Source: Saccharibacter sp. EH611 (GTDB lineage: Bacteria > Pseudomonadota > Alphaproteobacteria > Acetobacterales > Acetobacteraceae). From it: a stretch of 64,000 nucleotides of DNA. The stretch lies in NCBI RefSeq assembly GCF_009834765.1, contig NZ_WVHP01000023.1:1-64000 (forward strand), written 5' to 3'. Positions 17,640-26,134 of this stretch are shown here, one piece after another (position 1 is the stretch's first letter; each line of letters starts with the position of its first letter). A model generated the notes under the pieces. The model did not search any database. It saw nothing but the letters and a program-made list of their open reading frames with translations, and was not told the DNA's origin. Position numbers and translations under genes: made by a program.

Positions 17640-19077
17640 TCGTCCTTCTGCTGCCTGCGCCGTTCTCGTGCGTAATGCACAAACGACCATCCTAGACTGG
17701 CTTGCTTGGCATCTTTCTCTTGGTTTTCAGCGCATCTTCGTTATCGACGCTGGCTCCCATGATGCAACAGAACGGCTTGTCCAACCCTTAACCCAAGACT
17801 GGCCCATTATGTGGGACGCACCGGAACTGCCAGCTGACCTTTCCCCTGAAGAACGCCGTTCAACGCTCCCCCGCCATACACTAAGCCGCATGATTGGTGA
17901 GGAAGAGTGGGTCACTGTTTTAGATGCTGATGAATATCTTGTTCCTGATACAGACCTGCTCACGTTACTAGGTCACGGCAAAAATGCGGCAGGAATCGCT
18001 CTGAATTGGTGTATTTACGGCACATCAGGTCATCGCCAACGACCACGAGGCTCCCTCGTCGCCACATACTCATACCGGGCTCATGAAACATTACCAGACC
18101 ATGGCTTCACGCGTTTGTTGGTTCGGAGCTCATATCTCACATCTCCCGAGCACCAGGCAGCCCCTGAGGATTTAGACATTCCTGCCGAGCGATTAGTCAC
18201 ACCTAATGGAACCCCCGTGCAGGAAGGAGATCGTTCTCCACATTGGGAAGGTGGACGAATCTCTCATTTTATCTGTCCAGCCACACAAGATGCTGCGACG
18301 CTTCCTCCATCATTACGGCTACATTTCGATCGTAATGATGTACATGACCCGGCCCCTGCATCTTTGATCACAGCGGCTCGTCATCGTTTTAATGCATTAT
18401 CGCGCACGCTCTTCAATGCTGGCACACAGGCTTTACGAGCCATGGCGTCACAAGCAGAAGAAATACAAAAACCACCCCAGCCAGATCCCGATCTTGATTT
18501 GCCTGATCGCGCCCAACGGCCTGGATTTTTCTATGAAAGAATGCGCCCATCACGCAAGGATCAGCTGCTGCTCGTCCCACAAGCAGCGCCTCCCTATGGG
18601 ATTACACGGGCTTTCCTTCTGCGTTCAGCAGAAGGCTCCTTGTTAGAAGCCGATCCTGCAGGATCTCATCGACCTGTGATCGCCTTTATACAAGAGCAAA
18701 ATCCGCGACTTCTTTCATTAGTCGCCCGTGATGAGCACGACCTTACTCTGGGAGATATCCCCTGCCCTTATGGCATGGCTACAGTGCTGTCGCGGCGCAC
18801 CCATCGTCTAGAAATCTTCTCTCTTCCCGAAGAGGCAGGACATGGCGAAACGCTTTTTGAAGCCGTTCCTCTACCAGACATGGTACCACCTGATTTTCTC
18901 CCTTTACCGCCTCTAGATTGTCGGCAAGGCCTCAGCCTTAATGGCTTACTGACATGGCTAGAAACACATCCTGAGGCACGCCCTCAAGATATACAGCGCA
19001 CTCTCTGCCTTCTTCTTCATGAAGAGGCATTGCAACTCGGCCAGAATATTCCCGAGTTGATCCCTTTTTTACCGTAA
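17629..19077 (+). CDS. Glycosyltransferase-2-like protein (Glyco_tranf_2_4 type)
   Basis: This 482-residue protein begins with a GT-A-like fold: AACAVLVRNAQTTILDWLAWH, GFQRIFVIDAGSHDATERL, and the DxD-type VTVLDADEYLVP. Such motifs mark pfam13704-type transferases, often found in polysaccharide or surface-glycan loci. The C-terminal 200 residues (from about YERMRPSRKDQ) are not recognised. There are no membrane helices. Starting at the ATG at 17629 removes an upstream tail read out of the lipoprotein gene. The donor and acceptor cannot be told from sequence. It is probably co-expressed with the lipoprotein before it. Confidence 0.75.
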   Translation: MSVNRPSAACAVLVRNAQTTILDWLAWHLSLGFQRIFVIDAGSHDATERLVQPLTQDWPIMWDAPELPADLSPEERRSTLPRHTLSRMIGEEEWVTVLDADEYLVPDTDLLTLLGHGKNAAGIALNWCIYGTSGHRQRPRGSLVATYSYRAHETLPDHGFTRLLVRSSYLTSPEHQAAPEDLDIPAERLVTPNGTPVQEGDRSPHWEGGRISHFICPATQDAATLPPSLRLHFDRNDVHDPAPASLITAARHRFNALSRTLFNAGTQALRAMASQAEEIQKPPQPDPDLDLPDRAQRPGFFYERMRPSRKDQLLLVPQAAPPYGITRAFLLRSAEGSLLEADPAGSHRPVIAFIQEQNPRLLSLVARDEHDLTLGDIPCPYGMATVLSRRTHRLEIFSLPEEAGHGETLFEAVPLPDMVPPDFLPLPPLDCRQGLSLNGLLTWLETHPEARPQDIQRTLCLLLHEEALQLGQNIPELIPFLP

Positions 19078-19102
19078 CAAGAAGATCATAGGTGCAACAC
19101 GA

Positions 19103-19137
19103 CAGATGACCGAAACATACTACCTTTCGGGCATCTG
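19103..19137. terminator. Stable hairpin between convergent genes
   Basis: CAGATG-a-CCGAAA pairs with TTTCGG-g-CATCTG around a nine-base loop. It lies just after the glycosyltransferase stop and before the convergent exonuclease-like gene ends. There is no U-run, so termination or mRNA 3'-end protection is a guess. I see no gene in the rest of this 230-base gap. Confidence 0.4.
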
Positions 19138-19307
19138 CCGGTGCACATGACAAGACACGCCTACGACCTGTACACTGATAGGGCTGTAATGACATGTGCC
19201 CTAAGAAACAAAAGTCTCACTCAGCACAGAACGATCCTGCCTACGTAAACAACCAAATTTTGAGACATAAAAAATATAAAAGGCACTCTCTACGCGCCTT
19301 AGCTCAA

Positions 19308-20393
19308 TCAGAGCACTCCTGAACGCCACGCGATAAGCGCAACAGCGTCGAATCCCACAAGCAATAATGCTCCGATTACCATTCCAGTCACCACAGCTTT
19401 CGTTGTGCCCTGTCGTGTAAAATTTTCGGGGGTATCTGTGAGACGAGCAAGACTGGTACGTAAAGCGCTAAGCTCTTCCTCTCGGGCACGCTCTTCTTCA
19501 CGTTTTTCCCAGTATTGAGCGCTTTCTTGGCGAATATACCGCCCAGCTTCTAAGGGAGATGCAAAAGCATGATCAACAATATGCTGAGCAATCGTACCAC
19601 GCTGCTCTTCAATACGCAGCTCTGTTTCATCCGAATCATGCTGAAACGCCAAAAGTCGGCATGCCTGAGAAAACGCTAGTGTTTTCAACACAGTTACATC
19701 CTCAAGCGTCGCTATAGACCCCTCAGCAGCAACCAACAACACAATGTCCTCTTCTGCATGATGGATATGCCGAGCGAGTCGAGCCGCATCATCAATAGGA
19801 AGAGCCAAACGATGCACCGCTTCTGGACGCCAAAAACCACCAAAATGGCGGCATAAACCTTCTAATGATTGAGCCGAAACCCCAACACCAATAACCAAAA
19901 GCGTCGCATCCCCACGACATGGAAAGGCATGACGCCCAGATGGAAGGTCTCGCAATAAGGTTTGAACCGTATGAGCAGGGGGAGAATTGAGGCGCATACC
20001 GTGCTCGTGAGCACATAATGTAAGCACTTCTAAACGTGCAACCAGATGATCTCGCACCAAACGCGCCCGCATAAACCCGGTTGCACGCACGAGATCTCTT
20101 GGGCGAAGGCCGCTTTCATCCAGTACTGAAAGCGGCACCTCAAGGCGGATTTCAACCCCGCCTTGTTGGTCGATAAGAGGAAGCGATTCATGACGGCGCC
20201 ACGTATCAGGCGGCACCTCGCCTAAACGACCAATAACGGTTAAAGGAATACTCCACTCATCAAAACGCGCACAAATGTCATTCAAACGTCGATCAAACAA
20301 GGCCTGAAATCGTGCCGGTGTCACGACCGCGAGAGACTTAACGTCTCTCGCTTCTATCGAAGAAGGCCGCGAACGTTTTGAAAAAGCTTCCAT
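19308..20393 (-). CDS. Membrane-anchored protein resembling exonuclease VII large subunit
   Basis: The 361-residue product follows the XseA layout loosely. An OB-fold-like N-terminal part (LTVIGRLGEVPP to LVARLEVLTL) is followed by a region with DIVLLVAAEGSIATLEDVTVLKTL, recalling GRGGGSxEDLWxFN. AFQHDSDETEL sits where GHExDxTI lies in the family, and HAFASPLEAGRYI recalls the RAPTPSAAAE stretch. A charged coiled-coil-like stretch (EKREEERAREEELSAL) leads to one C-terminal transmembrane helix (AVVTGMVIGALLLVGFDAVAL). The catalytic residues look degenerate and a membrane anchor is unusual, so nuclease activity is doubtful. The gene lies 23 bases after an amino acid permease gene. The homology is my reading and needs a profile search. 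Confidence 0.5.
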   Translation of the reverse strand: MEAFSKRSRPSSIEARDVKSLAVVTPARFQALFDRRLNDICARFDEWSIPLTVIGRLGEVPPDTWRRHESLPLIDQQGGVEIRLEVPLSVLDESGLRPRDLVRATGFMRARLVRDHLVARLEVLTLCAHEHGMRLNSPPAHTVQTLLRDLPSGRHAFPCRGDATLLVIGVGVSAQSLEGLCRHFGGFWRPEAVHRLALPIDDAARLARHIHHAEEDIVLLVAAEGSIATLEDVTVLKTLAFSQACRLLAFQHDSDETELRIEEQRGTIAQHIVDHAFASPLEAGRYIRQESAQYWEKREEERAREEELSALRTSLARLTDTPENFTRQGTTKAVVTGMVIGALLLVGFDAVALIAWRSGVL

Positions 20394-20416
20394 ACCCCTC
20401 TTGATAGCATCAGCAC

Positions 20417-21769
20417 TTAACGCTCGCTACTATCCCCAATCGGCGTGTTCCGATGATGGAAGAGGGCGGCAACGGCAATGATACTAAGAGCCACGATCCC
20501 AATCCCAGCTTCAAGACGCGTTTCCGGCATCCACGCCATAGCAACGACGATACATGCGAAAAGAACGCAAGCAAGATAGGGAGCAAAATGCCCTTCTGGA
20601 TTGCTCTTAATCCGTGCTGCAACAATGAGGAAGTTATTAAACAACATCAGCACACCCGTCAGACTCAGCATAACAAAATACACTTCATCATGAGACAAGG
20701 TCGATGCGAGGACAACGAGCACACCACCAATGAAGCAAGCGACCACAGCACGGCGAGGAAGCTGGCTTTTTTGATCAACCTTCAAGAAGAATTTTGGCCC
20801 ATCACCGCGCTCTGACATCTCAAAAAGAATACGAGACGTTACATAAAGAGCGGAATTGAGTGAAGACAGAACCGCTGTCAGGATCACGATCCATACAAAC
20901 TCACCGGCAAAAGGAATACCAACTTGGTGTAACACATCAAGGAATGGAGAATTCCCCGCATTCAGCGTTGTCCATGGACGCATGACCAGCACAAGAGCGA
21001 TCGAGACAAGGAAGAAGCCCGCAATACGTACAGCGATCGTACGTGTAATGCGCACAATATTCCCATCTGGATCATCCGACTCAAGAGCAGCAACCGTCAC
21101 AATCTCACTGCCATTCATGGAGAAGAAGATAGTTGGCACAACAGCCAAAACGGCTAGCCAGCCTTTAGGAACTAATCCGCCAAAATCAAAGAGATTATGA
21201 TGAATCGGTACAGCATGCCCTAAGCCCAAGGCTCCCCGGATAATGACCCAAAGTGCAATAGCAACGAAAACACCAATCGCGATCAATTTGATCAGTGAGA
21301 ACCAATATTCAAACTCGCCATACCCTTTAACAGACATCAAGTTAATGGCTGTCATAACCGCCAAAACAATAATTTCTAGCGTCACAACAGGAATGGCAAT
21401 GCCATAGGGCGACAAGAAGTCGTGGATCATATTAGCGCCAAACAGCACCTCTGCACCCAAGACAACAACCCATGTCAGCCAGTATGCCCAACCCGCTAGA
21501 AAGCCAATACGCTCTCCAAGATGAGTGCGAATTTGGGTCATGAACGACCCACTCTCACGACCGCCCTGTAGAGCAAGATCGCGAATAGACAAATTGATCA
21601 AATAGACCAACAAGCCGGAAATAATATAGGATATGAAAACGGCAGGACCCGTCTTCAGAATAGCAGCAGCCGCTCCAATAAAGAAGCCTGCCCCTACCAT
21701 CCCTCCTAAAGAGATCATCAAAATGTGACGAGCGCTTAGCGATGACGCCAGCTTTTCTTGATTCGCCAT
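20417..21769 (-). CDS. Amino acid permease (APC superfamily)
   Basis: A 450-residue inner-membrane transporter with about 12 hydrophobic helices. The first helix carries the APC signature ISLGGMVGAGFFIGAAAAI, and the AAT-like features SGLLVYLINLSIRDLALQ and GYGEFEYWFSLIKLIAIGVFV follow. Proteins of this type import amino acids or related compounds such as D-serine, GABA or proline with protons; the substrate is not readable. GGAAGA lies a few bases before the ATG. The exonuclease VII-like gene follows it closely and may be co-transcribed. Confidence 0.88.
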   Translation of the reverse strand: MANQEKLASSLSARHILMISLGGMVGAGFFIGAAAAILKTGPAVFISYIISGLLVYLINLSIRDLALQGGRESGSFMTQIRTHLGERIGFLAGWAYWLTWVVVLGAEVLFGANMIHDFLSPYGIAIPVVTLEIIVLAVMTAINLMSVKGYGEFEYWFSLIKLIAIGVFVAIALWVIIRGALGLGHAVPIHHNLFDFGGLVPKGWLAVLAVVPTIFFSMNGSEIVTVAALESDDPDGNIVRITRTIAVRIAGFFLVSIALVLVMRPWTTLNAGNSPFLDVLHQVGIPFAGEFVWIVILTAVLSSLNSALYVTSRILFEMSERGDGPKFFLKVDQKSQLPRRAVVACFIGGVLVVLASTLSHDEVYFVMLSLTGVLMLFNNFLIVAARIKSNPEGHFAPYLACVLFACIVVAMAWMPETRLEAGIGIVALSIIAVAALFHHRNTPIGDSSER

Positions 21770-21915
21770 AGCATCTTCCTTTTTCCTCTATTCCGGAAAA
21801 ATATAGCAGCTATGCGCGCAACACATGAAGTGGGTTGACGGCGCAAATCTGCTCCGTCCTCCAAAATCTACCCTAAATAACCGGCCAGAGCCTGAAGGTC
21901 GGTATCAATCAGAAA

Positions 21916-22284
21916 TCAATATCCTCTGAATGCGGCAAAAACTGCCTCATACGTCTCGGGCTTAAAGCCGACCCACACACCACTTTCAGTAGTAACGACA
22001 GGACGGCGTATCACCGTAGGGTTAACCAACATCAAATGTATAGCCTTCCCTTCGTTAAGGCTTTGCTTGTCCTCCTCCGGCAACTGACGAAAAGTCATGC
22101 TCGAACGATTAAGAAGCTTTTCCCATCCTACTAATCTGATCCATCTTGTCAAAATTTCTTGATCGAAACCATCTTTCCTAAGATCGTGGAAACAATACGC
22201 GACATGATGGTCATCAAGCCATTGCATGGATTTTTTAACGGTAGAACAGTTTCGAATCCCGTAAAGGGTTACAGTACAGCCCAT
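21916..22284 (-). CDS. ArsC/YffB-family thioredoxin-fold protein
   Basis: This 122-residue protein begins TVTLYGIRNCSTVKKSMQWLDDHHVAYCFHDLR, the pattern of the YffB/Spx/ArsC group, and ends with the family's NPTVIRRPVV and VGFKPETY. Members include arsenate reductases and thiol-dependent reductases of unknown substrate; the GIRNCSTVKK form is closest to YffB and less like true arsenate reductase. The ATG at 22284 follows AAAGG by four bases; an extended version from 22314 would contain that ribosome-binding site. It has no arsenic-resistance neighbours. Confidence 0.85.
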   Translation of the reverse strand: MGCTVTLYGIRNCSTVKKSMQWLDDHHVAYCFHDLRKDGFDQEILTRWIRLVGWEKLLNRSSMTFRQLPEEDKQSLNEGKAIHLMLVNPTVIRRPVVTTESGVWVGFKPETYEAVFAAFRGY

Positions 22285-22423
22285 GAAACCTTTTCTTTCG
22301 AAGAGACACAGCACAACACAGTACTCTCTCTCCCGGTACGACCCGCAGGTTTGTTTTGACCATATTGGAACACAGAACCCCTTCTTTGTAAGGCTCTAGC
22401 CGAACAAAGCTAGAATAATGATA

Positions 22424-22440
22424 ACGTGATCGTATCACGT
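22424..22440. promoter_or_regulatory. Inverted repeat upstream of the yffB-like gene
   Basis: ACGTGAT and ATCACGT are perfect inverted copies separated by CGT, lying between the end of tRNA-Thr and the yffB-like gene. It could be an operator or a weak tRNA terminator; there is no U-run. Confidence 0.4.
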
Positions 22441-22538
22441 GCCAAAGAAGAAGAACGGTCAGTTGTTACAAAAGCGCAGGGTGACCGCCACCCCACATAA
22501 ATCCTTAAACCATATACCACGCGTAACATGTGATGATA

Positions 22539-22614
<76 letters not shown>

Positions 22615-22624
22615 TGTGTTCCTT

Positions 22625-22654
22625 GGCGGGCTTCCTAGCCTGTTCTAGCCCGCC
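22625..22654 (-). terminator. Hairpin between dksA and tRNA-Thr
   Basis: GGCGGGCT and AGCCCGCC form an eight-bp GC-rich stem just after the dksA stop codon. It has no following U-run, so it may be a processing or 3'-end-protecting structure as much as a terminator. Confidence 0.4.
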
Positions 22655-22665
22655 ATGCAAGCCCC

Positions 22666-23079
22666 TTAATCATCACGATACACTTTTTCGTGTCTTTCAT
22701 GACGCTCTTGAGCCTCTAACGACAGGGTCGCAATCGGACGCGCTTCAAGTCGCTGCAACCCAATTGGTTCACCAGTTTCTTCGCAGAAACCATAGCTCCC
22801 GTCTTCTATACGAGCGAGCGCCATATCAATTTTTACAATCAGTTTACGAGCACGATCTCGCGTACGGAGCTCAAAAGCGCGATCTGTCTCGACCGTCGCA
22901 CGATCCGTCATATCGGCTTCGTGAATACCGCCTTCTGAAAGGCTTGCTAATGTATCACCCGCTTCTCTCAGCAGCTCGCCTCGCCAGTGCAGAAGCTTCT
23001 GGCGAAAATACTCCAGCTGCCGTTCATTCATGAATTCTTCACTATCGGATGGACGATAATCTGGCGAAAGCGTGATCAT
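22666..23079 (-). CDS. dksA: RNA polymerase-binding transcription factor DksA
   Basis: DksA binds the secondary channel of RNA polymerase and, with ppGpp, resets rRNA and amino acid gene transcription. The 137-residue product has the coiled-coil arm (YFRQKLLHWRGELLREAGDTL) with the DMTDRAT-like tip, then the C-terminal YGFCEETGEPIGLQRL and EARPIATLSLEAQERHERHE. Only one of the four zinc cysteines of E. coli DksA remains, as is usual in alphaproteobacteria. The ATG at 23079 has CAGGG eight bases upstream. tRNA-Thr follows on the same strand. Confidence 0.95.
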   Translation of the reverse strand: MITLSPDYRPSDSEEFMNERQLEYFRQKLLHWRGELLREAGDTLASLSEGGIHEADMTDRATVETDRAFELRTRDRARKLIVKIDMALARIEDGSYGFCEETGEPIGLQRLEARPIATLSLEAQERHERHEKVYRDD

Positions 23080-23253
23080 GCGCAATTCCCTGTCCTGGAC
23101 GCATCACCATCACCTCACCGCTCTACCATTGAACGATACAAGAGAAGGTGATCGGTTGGATGTATATCGTCCCACATCCTTTTCGCCAAGGGCTTTACCG
23201 CCAATTAGGGCGCAAAAATCATGGTAAAAAACCGAGGATTGGTCAACCACACT

Positions 23254-24549
23254 CTAATTTTGTGCTAATAAGCGCCTGCTGGCACGCACACGAACCACGC
23301 GGCGGCGTTCCATATCCAACACCTCAAACAGCCATCCTGAAAAGACAACCTTATCACCTTTAGCCGGTACGCGTCTGAGCAATGCCATAATCGCCCCCCC
23401 AAGGGTGTGATAGGTCGCCGAGTCAGGTAATGGTGGAATATCCAGCTTAGACGATACCTCATCAGCTGGCATAACCCCGTCTAACACATACTCCTCCACG
23501 CCTTCTTCACGCCTTAGCGGCTGAAGGGGCACAGATTCTGTGCTATCATCCCCAATAATAGCCTCAAATACGTCTGAAGGCGTCACAATCCCTTCAAAAG
23601 ACCCATACTCATCCAGCACAAAGACAATACCTAAAGAGATCCCCTTCAGGCGCTCAATCATTCCTTGAGCGGTTAAACTATCTGGAATAACGGGCGGAGT
23701 TCTCAACACGGCATCAATCGCCACAGGGAGACCTAATAAAAGGCGATCCATAATGTCTTTGGCTAGAATAACCCCAACGGGATGATCCACGTCGCCATCA
23801 CACACCACGATCCGCCCATAAGAAGACTGACGCAGTTTGCGCACAATGGTCTCTTGAGAAGCGCGACGGTCGATCCAGAAAAGATCATTCCGCGGCGTCA
23901 TAATGGCCCGCACCGGACGGTCTGCTAGACGAAGCAAACGCTCAATAATGGCCCGCTCCTCTGTTTCCAAAATACCGGCACGCATCCCTTCGGCCAAGAC
24001 AGCACGTAGTTCCTCTTCTGTCACACTTTCACGCGCTAAAGGGCCAATCCCCATCAACCGTAAAACACATGAGGACGCTTGGCTAAGAAGCCAAACGATC
24101 GGCTTGGTTGCCCACGCTAAAACAAGCAAAAAGCGGGACAAACGAATCGCGATCGCTTCAGGGCGCTGCAAAGCGATCTGCTTTGGCACCAACTCCCCAA
24201 ATACCAGCATGGCACAGGTAATCAGCGCAACAACAAGGCCTATGGAAAGCTCATCAGCAAAAGGCCGCAATAGCCCAATGGTGCTAATCCAACGGCGCAC
24301 ATGGTCTTCAATTTGGCTTCCCCCAAACGCCCCCTCCACAATGGAGACTAAGGTCATGCCAATTTGCACTGTAGGAAGAAAATTATGAGGCCGTTCAGCT
24401 AACTTTAAAGCCTGCTCAGCACCGGGAACACCCGCACGCGACAGATGAAGCAAACGCGGTTTTTTAGCGGATATTAAAGCCAATTCCCCCGTGGCAAAAA
24501 CACCGTTGAGAACAATTAGGAGAATGACCGTAAGTAATGGAATGACCAT
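23254..24549 (-). CDS. CNNM-CBS-CorC family membrane protein (hemolysin-like)
   Basis: The 431-residue protein has an N-terminal DUF21/CNNM membrane domain (about residues 1-190, several helices, with NGVFATGELALISAKKPRL and MLVFGELVPKQIAL). A pair of CBS domains follows (from VRAIMTPRNDLFWID to DEYGSFEGIVTPSDVFEAI), and a C-terminal CorC_HlyC domain carries EEYVLDGVMPADEV. Such proteins are linked to magnesium or cobalt efflux in bacteria and are often mislabelled hemolysins. It starts 61 bases after hpnH on the same strand and may share its transcript, although no functional link to hopanoids is known to me. Confidence 0.9.
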   Translation of the reverse strand: MVIPLLTVILLIVLNGVFATGELALISAKKPRLLHLSRAGVPGAEQALKLAERPHNFLPTVQIGMTLVSIVEGAFGGSQIEDHVRRWISTIGLLRPFADELSIGLVVALITCAMLVFGELVPKQIALQRPEAIAIRLSRFLLVLAWATKPIVWLLSQASSCVLRLMGIGPLARESVTEEELRAVLAEGMRAGILETEERAIIERLLRLADRPVRAIMTPRNDLFWIDRRASQETIVRKLRQSSYGRIVVCDGDVDHPVGVILAKDIMDRLLLGLPVAIDAVLRTPPVIPDSLTAQGMIERLKGISLGIVFVLDEYGSFEGIVTPSDVFEAIIGDDSTESVPLQPLRREEGVEEYVLDGVMPADEVSSKLDIPPLPDSATYHTLGGAIMALLRRVPAKGDKVVFSGWLFEVLDMERRRVVRVRASRRLLAQN

Positions 24550-24610
24550 GGATGGGAAGCCTAGCAGATAAAGTGATCATACACCTTATCTGCTCGCTTA
24601 TACGCTCCTT

Positions 24611-25798
24611 TTATTCCGCTGCAGAAGACTTCTGAGATTCAACATCCTTACCATTGACCCGCACACGTGGCCCACGGCTTGGCTTGCCCTTTGTTTCCAA
24701 ACGTTCCATCTGCTCAGCAACTTGGGCGTCATACCCGTATTCTGCTGGACGCTGATGAGCCAAAGAAATTTCTGGAACCATCGGCTTCTCAGTTTCTGGC
24801 CCTTTAAGAGCCACCTTGATAAAGTGCCAAGGACGTTTCACGGCATCCATCACAGCGGTTGCTTCGTAACCTGAGTGCACCATGCAGTCAGCGCATTTTT
24901 CGTAAGCACCTGTGCCATAGTCATCCCAAGCTGTGTCTTCCATCAGCTCCTTAAAGGTCTTCGCGTAACCTTCACCGAGCAAATAGCAAGGACGTTGCCA
25001 TCCAAAGACAGTGCGCAATGGTTTCCCCCAGGGGGTGCATTTGTAATTCTCATTCCCCGCCAAGAAGTTGAGGAAAAGCGGAGACTGCGTAAAGCGCCAC
25101 TTCTTCCCTTTCCCGTAACGGAAAATATCACGGAATAACGTCTTGGTTTTCTGACGGTTTAAGAAATGCTCTTGGTCAGGTGCGCGCTCGTACGCATAAC
25201 CCGGGGCCGTCATGACACCATCAACGCCCATTTCCATCACTGAGTCGAAGAAGTCAGCCGCTTTTTTGGGATCAACGCCGTCGAAGAATGTGCAGTTAAT
25301 GGAAACGCGGAAGCCTTTCGATTTCGCCAAACGAATCGCAGCAGCGGCGCGCTCATACACACCATCTTGGCAGACAGACGAATCATGCATTTGCTGGTCG
25401 CCATCCAAATGAACATCCCATGAGAAAAATGGAGAAGGCTTATAATCCTTCAGTTTTTTCTCAAGAAGCAGCGCATTCGTGCACAGATAAACGTATTTTT
25501 TACGCGCAACCAGCCCTTCTACAATCTGGGGCATTTCTTTGTGCAGCAGCGGCTCCCCACCGGCAATGGCAATAATAGGAGCACCCGCTTCAGCGTCAGC
25601 ATCCAAACATTCTTGCAAGCTCATACGCTGGTTAAGAATTTTTGCTGGATAATCAATTTTACCACAGCCCGCGCAAGCCAGATTGCAGCGGAACAGCGGC
25701 TCAAGCATCAACACGAGCGGGTAACGCTTACGCCCTGTCAGATGCTGCTTGAGAACGTACCGTCCAACTCGGACAGCCTGCATTAAGGGTACGGCCAT
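24611..25798 (-). CDS. hpnH: Adenosyl-hopene transferase HpnH (radical SAM)
   Basis: HpnH joins the adenosyl group of SAM to the diploptene side chain, giving adenosylhopane, the first step of side-chain extension in bacteriohopanepolyols. The 395-residue chain carries the radical SAM cluster CxxxCxxC at C38, C42 and C45 (FRCNLACAGCGK), the SAM-binding AIAGGEPLLH, and a cysteine-rich C-terminal part (KCADCMVHSGYEATAV). The start at 25798 has AGAGG six bases upstream. It diverges from the hpnM-hpnI-hpnJ-hpnK run across a 336-base structured gap with a fair promoter on its own strand. Confidence 0.95.
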   Translation of the reverse strand: MAVPLMQAVRVGRYVLKQHLTGRKRYPLVLMLEPLFRCNLACAGCGKIDYPAKILNQRMSLQECLDADAEAGAPIIAIAGGEPLLHKEMPQIVEGLVARKKYVYLCTNALLLEKKLKDYKPSPFFSWDVHLDGDQQMHDSSVCQDGVYERAAAAIRLAKSKGFRVSINCTFFDGVDPKKAADFFDSVMEMGVDGVMTAPGYAYERAPDQEHFLNRQKTKTLFRDIFRYGKGKKWRFTQSPLFLNFLAGNENYKCTPWGKPLRTVFGWQRPCYLLGEGYAKTFKELMEDTAWDDYGTGAYEKCADCMVHSGYEATAVMDAVKRPWHFIKVALKGPETEKPMVPEISLAHQRPAEYGYDAQVAEQMERLETKGKPSRGPRVRVNGKDVESQKSSAAE

Positions 25799-26134
25799 TA
25801 TAATCCTCTGATCACTCTCTAGGGTTGCACTCCGGCGCACCCCGGATCTTTATGCTTAACCTCACGTAACGACCGAGCGGGAAAATCGCACCTCCAGTCA
25901 CATTCCCCAGCACTCGCTGAAGCCGGACCAGGTGCAGCCACGCGTCACCGACTACGGTAAACGCCACGTAATATGGAGATGCTATACAATCTCGAGGATC
26001 GGTCCTTCAATGTCTTATCGCCATATTCTTGCAATAACTGTATCATATCCAACACAGCCCTAGACGTTACTGCCCTTTAGGAGCAGCTTAGTGAGGAGAA
26101 CCCCTTGCGAAAAATCCTACTTAGGAGGAAGAGC
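25799..26134. other. Structured divergent intergenic region between hpnH and hpnM
   Basis: No open frame is convincing in these 336 bases. A minus-strand promoter for hpnH is visible (TTGAAG at 26005-26010, 18-base spacer, TATAGC at 25981-25986). Downstream of it the hpnH leader can fold strongly. GCACCT (25888-25893) plus GTC (25897-25899) pair with GAC (25926-25928) plus AGGTGC (25930-25935), enclosing a CAGC/GCTG hairpin (25908-25919), and TCCGG/CCGGA forms another at 25832-25846. I could not match it to a cobalamin, SAM or SRP RNA consensus. Confidence 0.5.

Noticed and set aside
19296-19318. tRNA fragment (D-arm-like TAGCTCA...GAGCA) as an attachment site
   Set aside because: Only about 18 bases resemble a D-arm, it overlaps the end of a coding region, and no integrase or partner repeat is nearby.
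25860-25965. Cobalamin riboswitch or signal recognition particle RNA between hpnH and hpnM
   Set aside because: Short stretches such as GGGGAAT and GTTTACC look familiar, but the B12 box, and the GGAA tetraloop and symmetric loop of SRP RNA, are missing.
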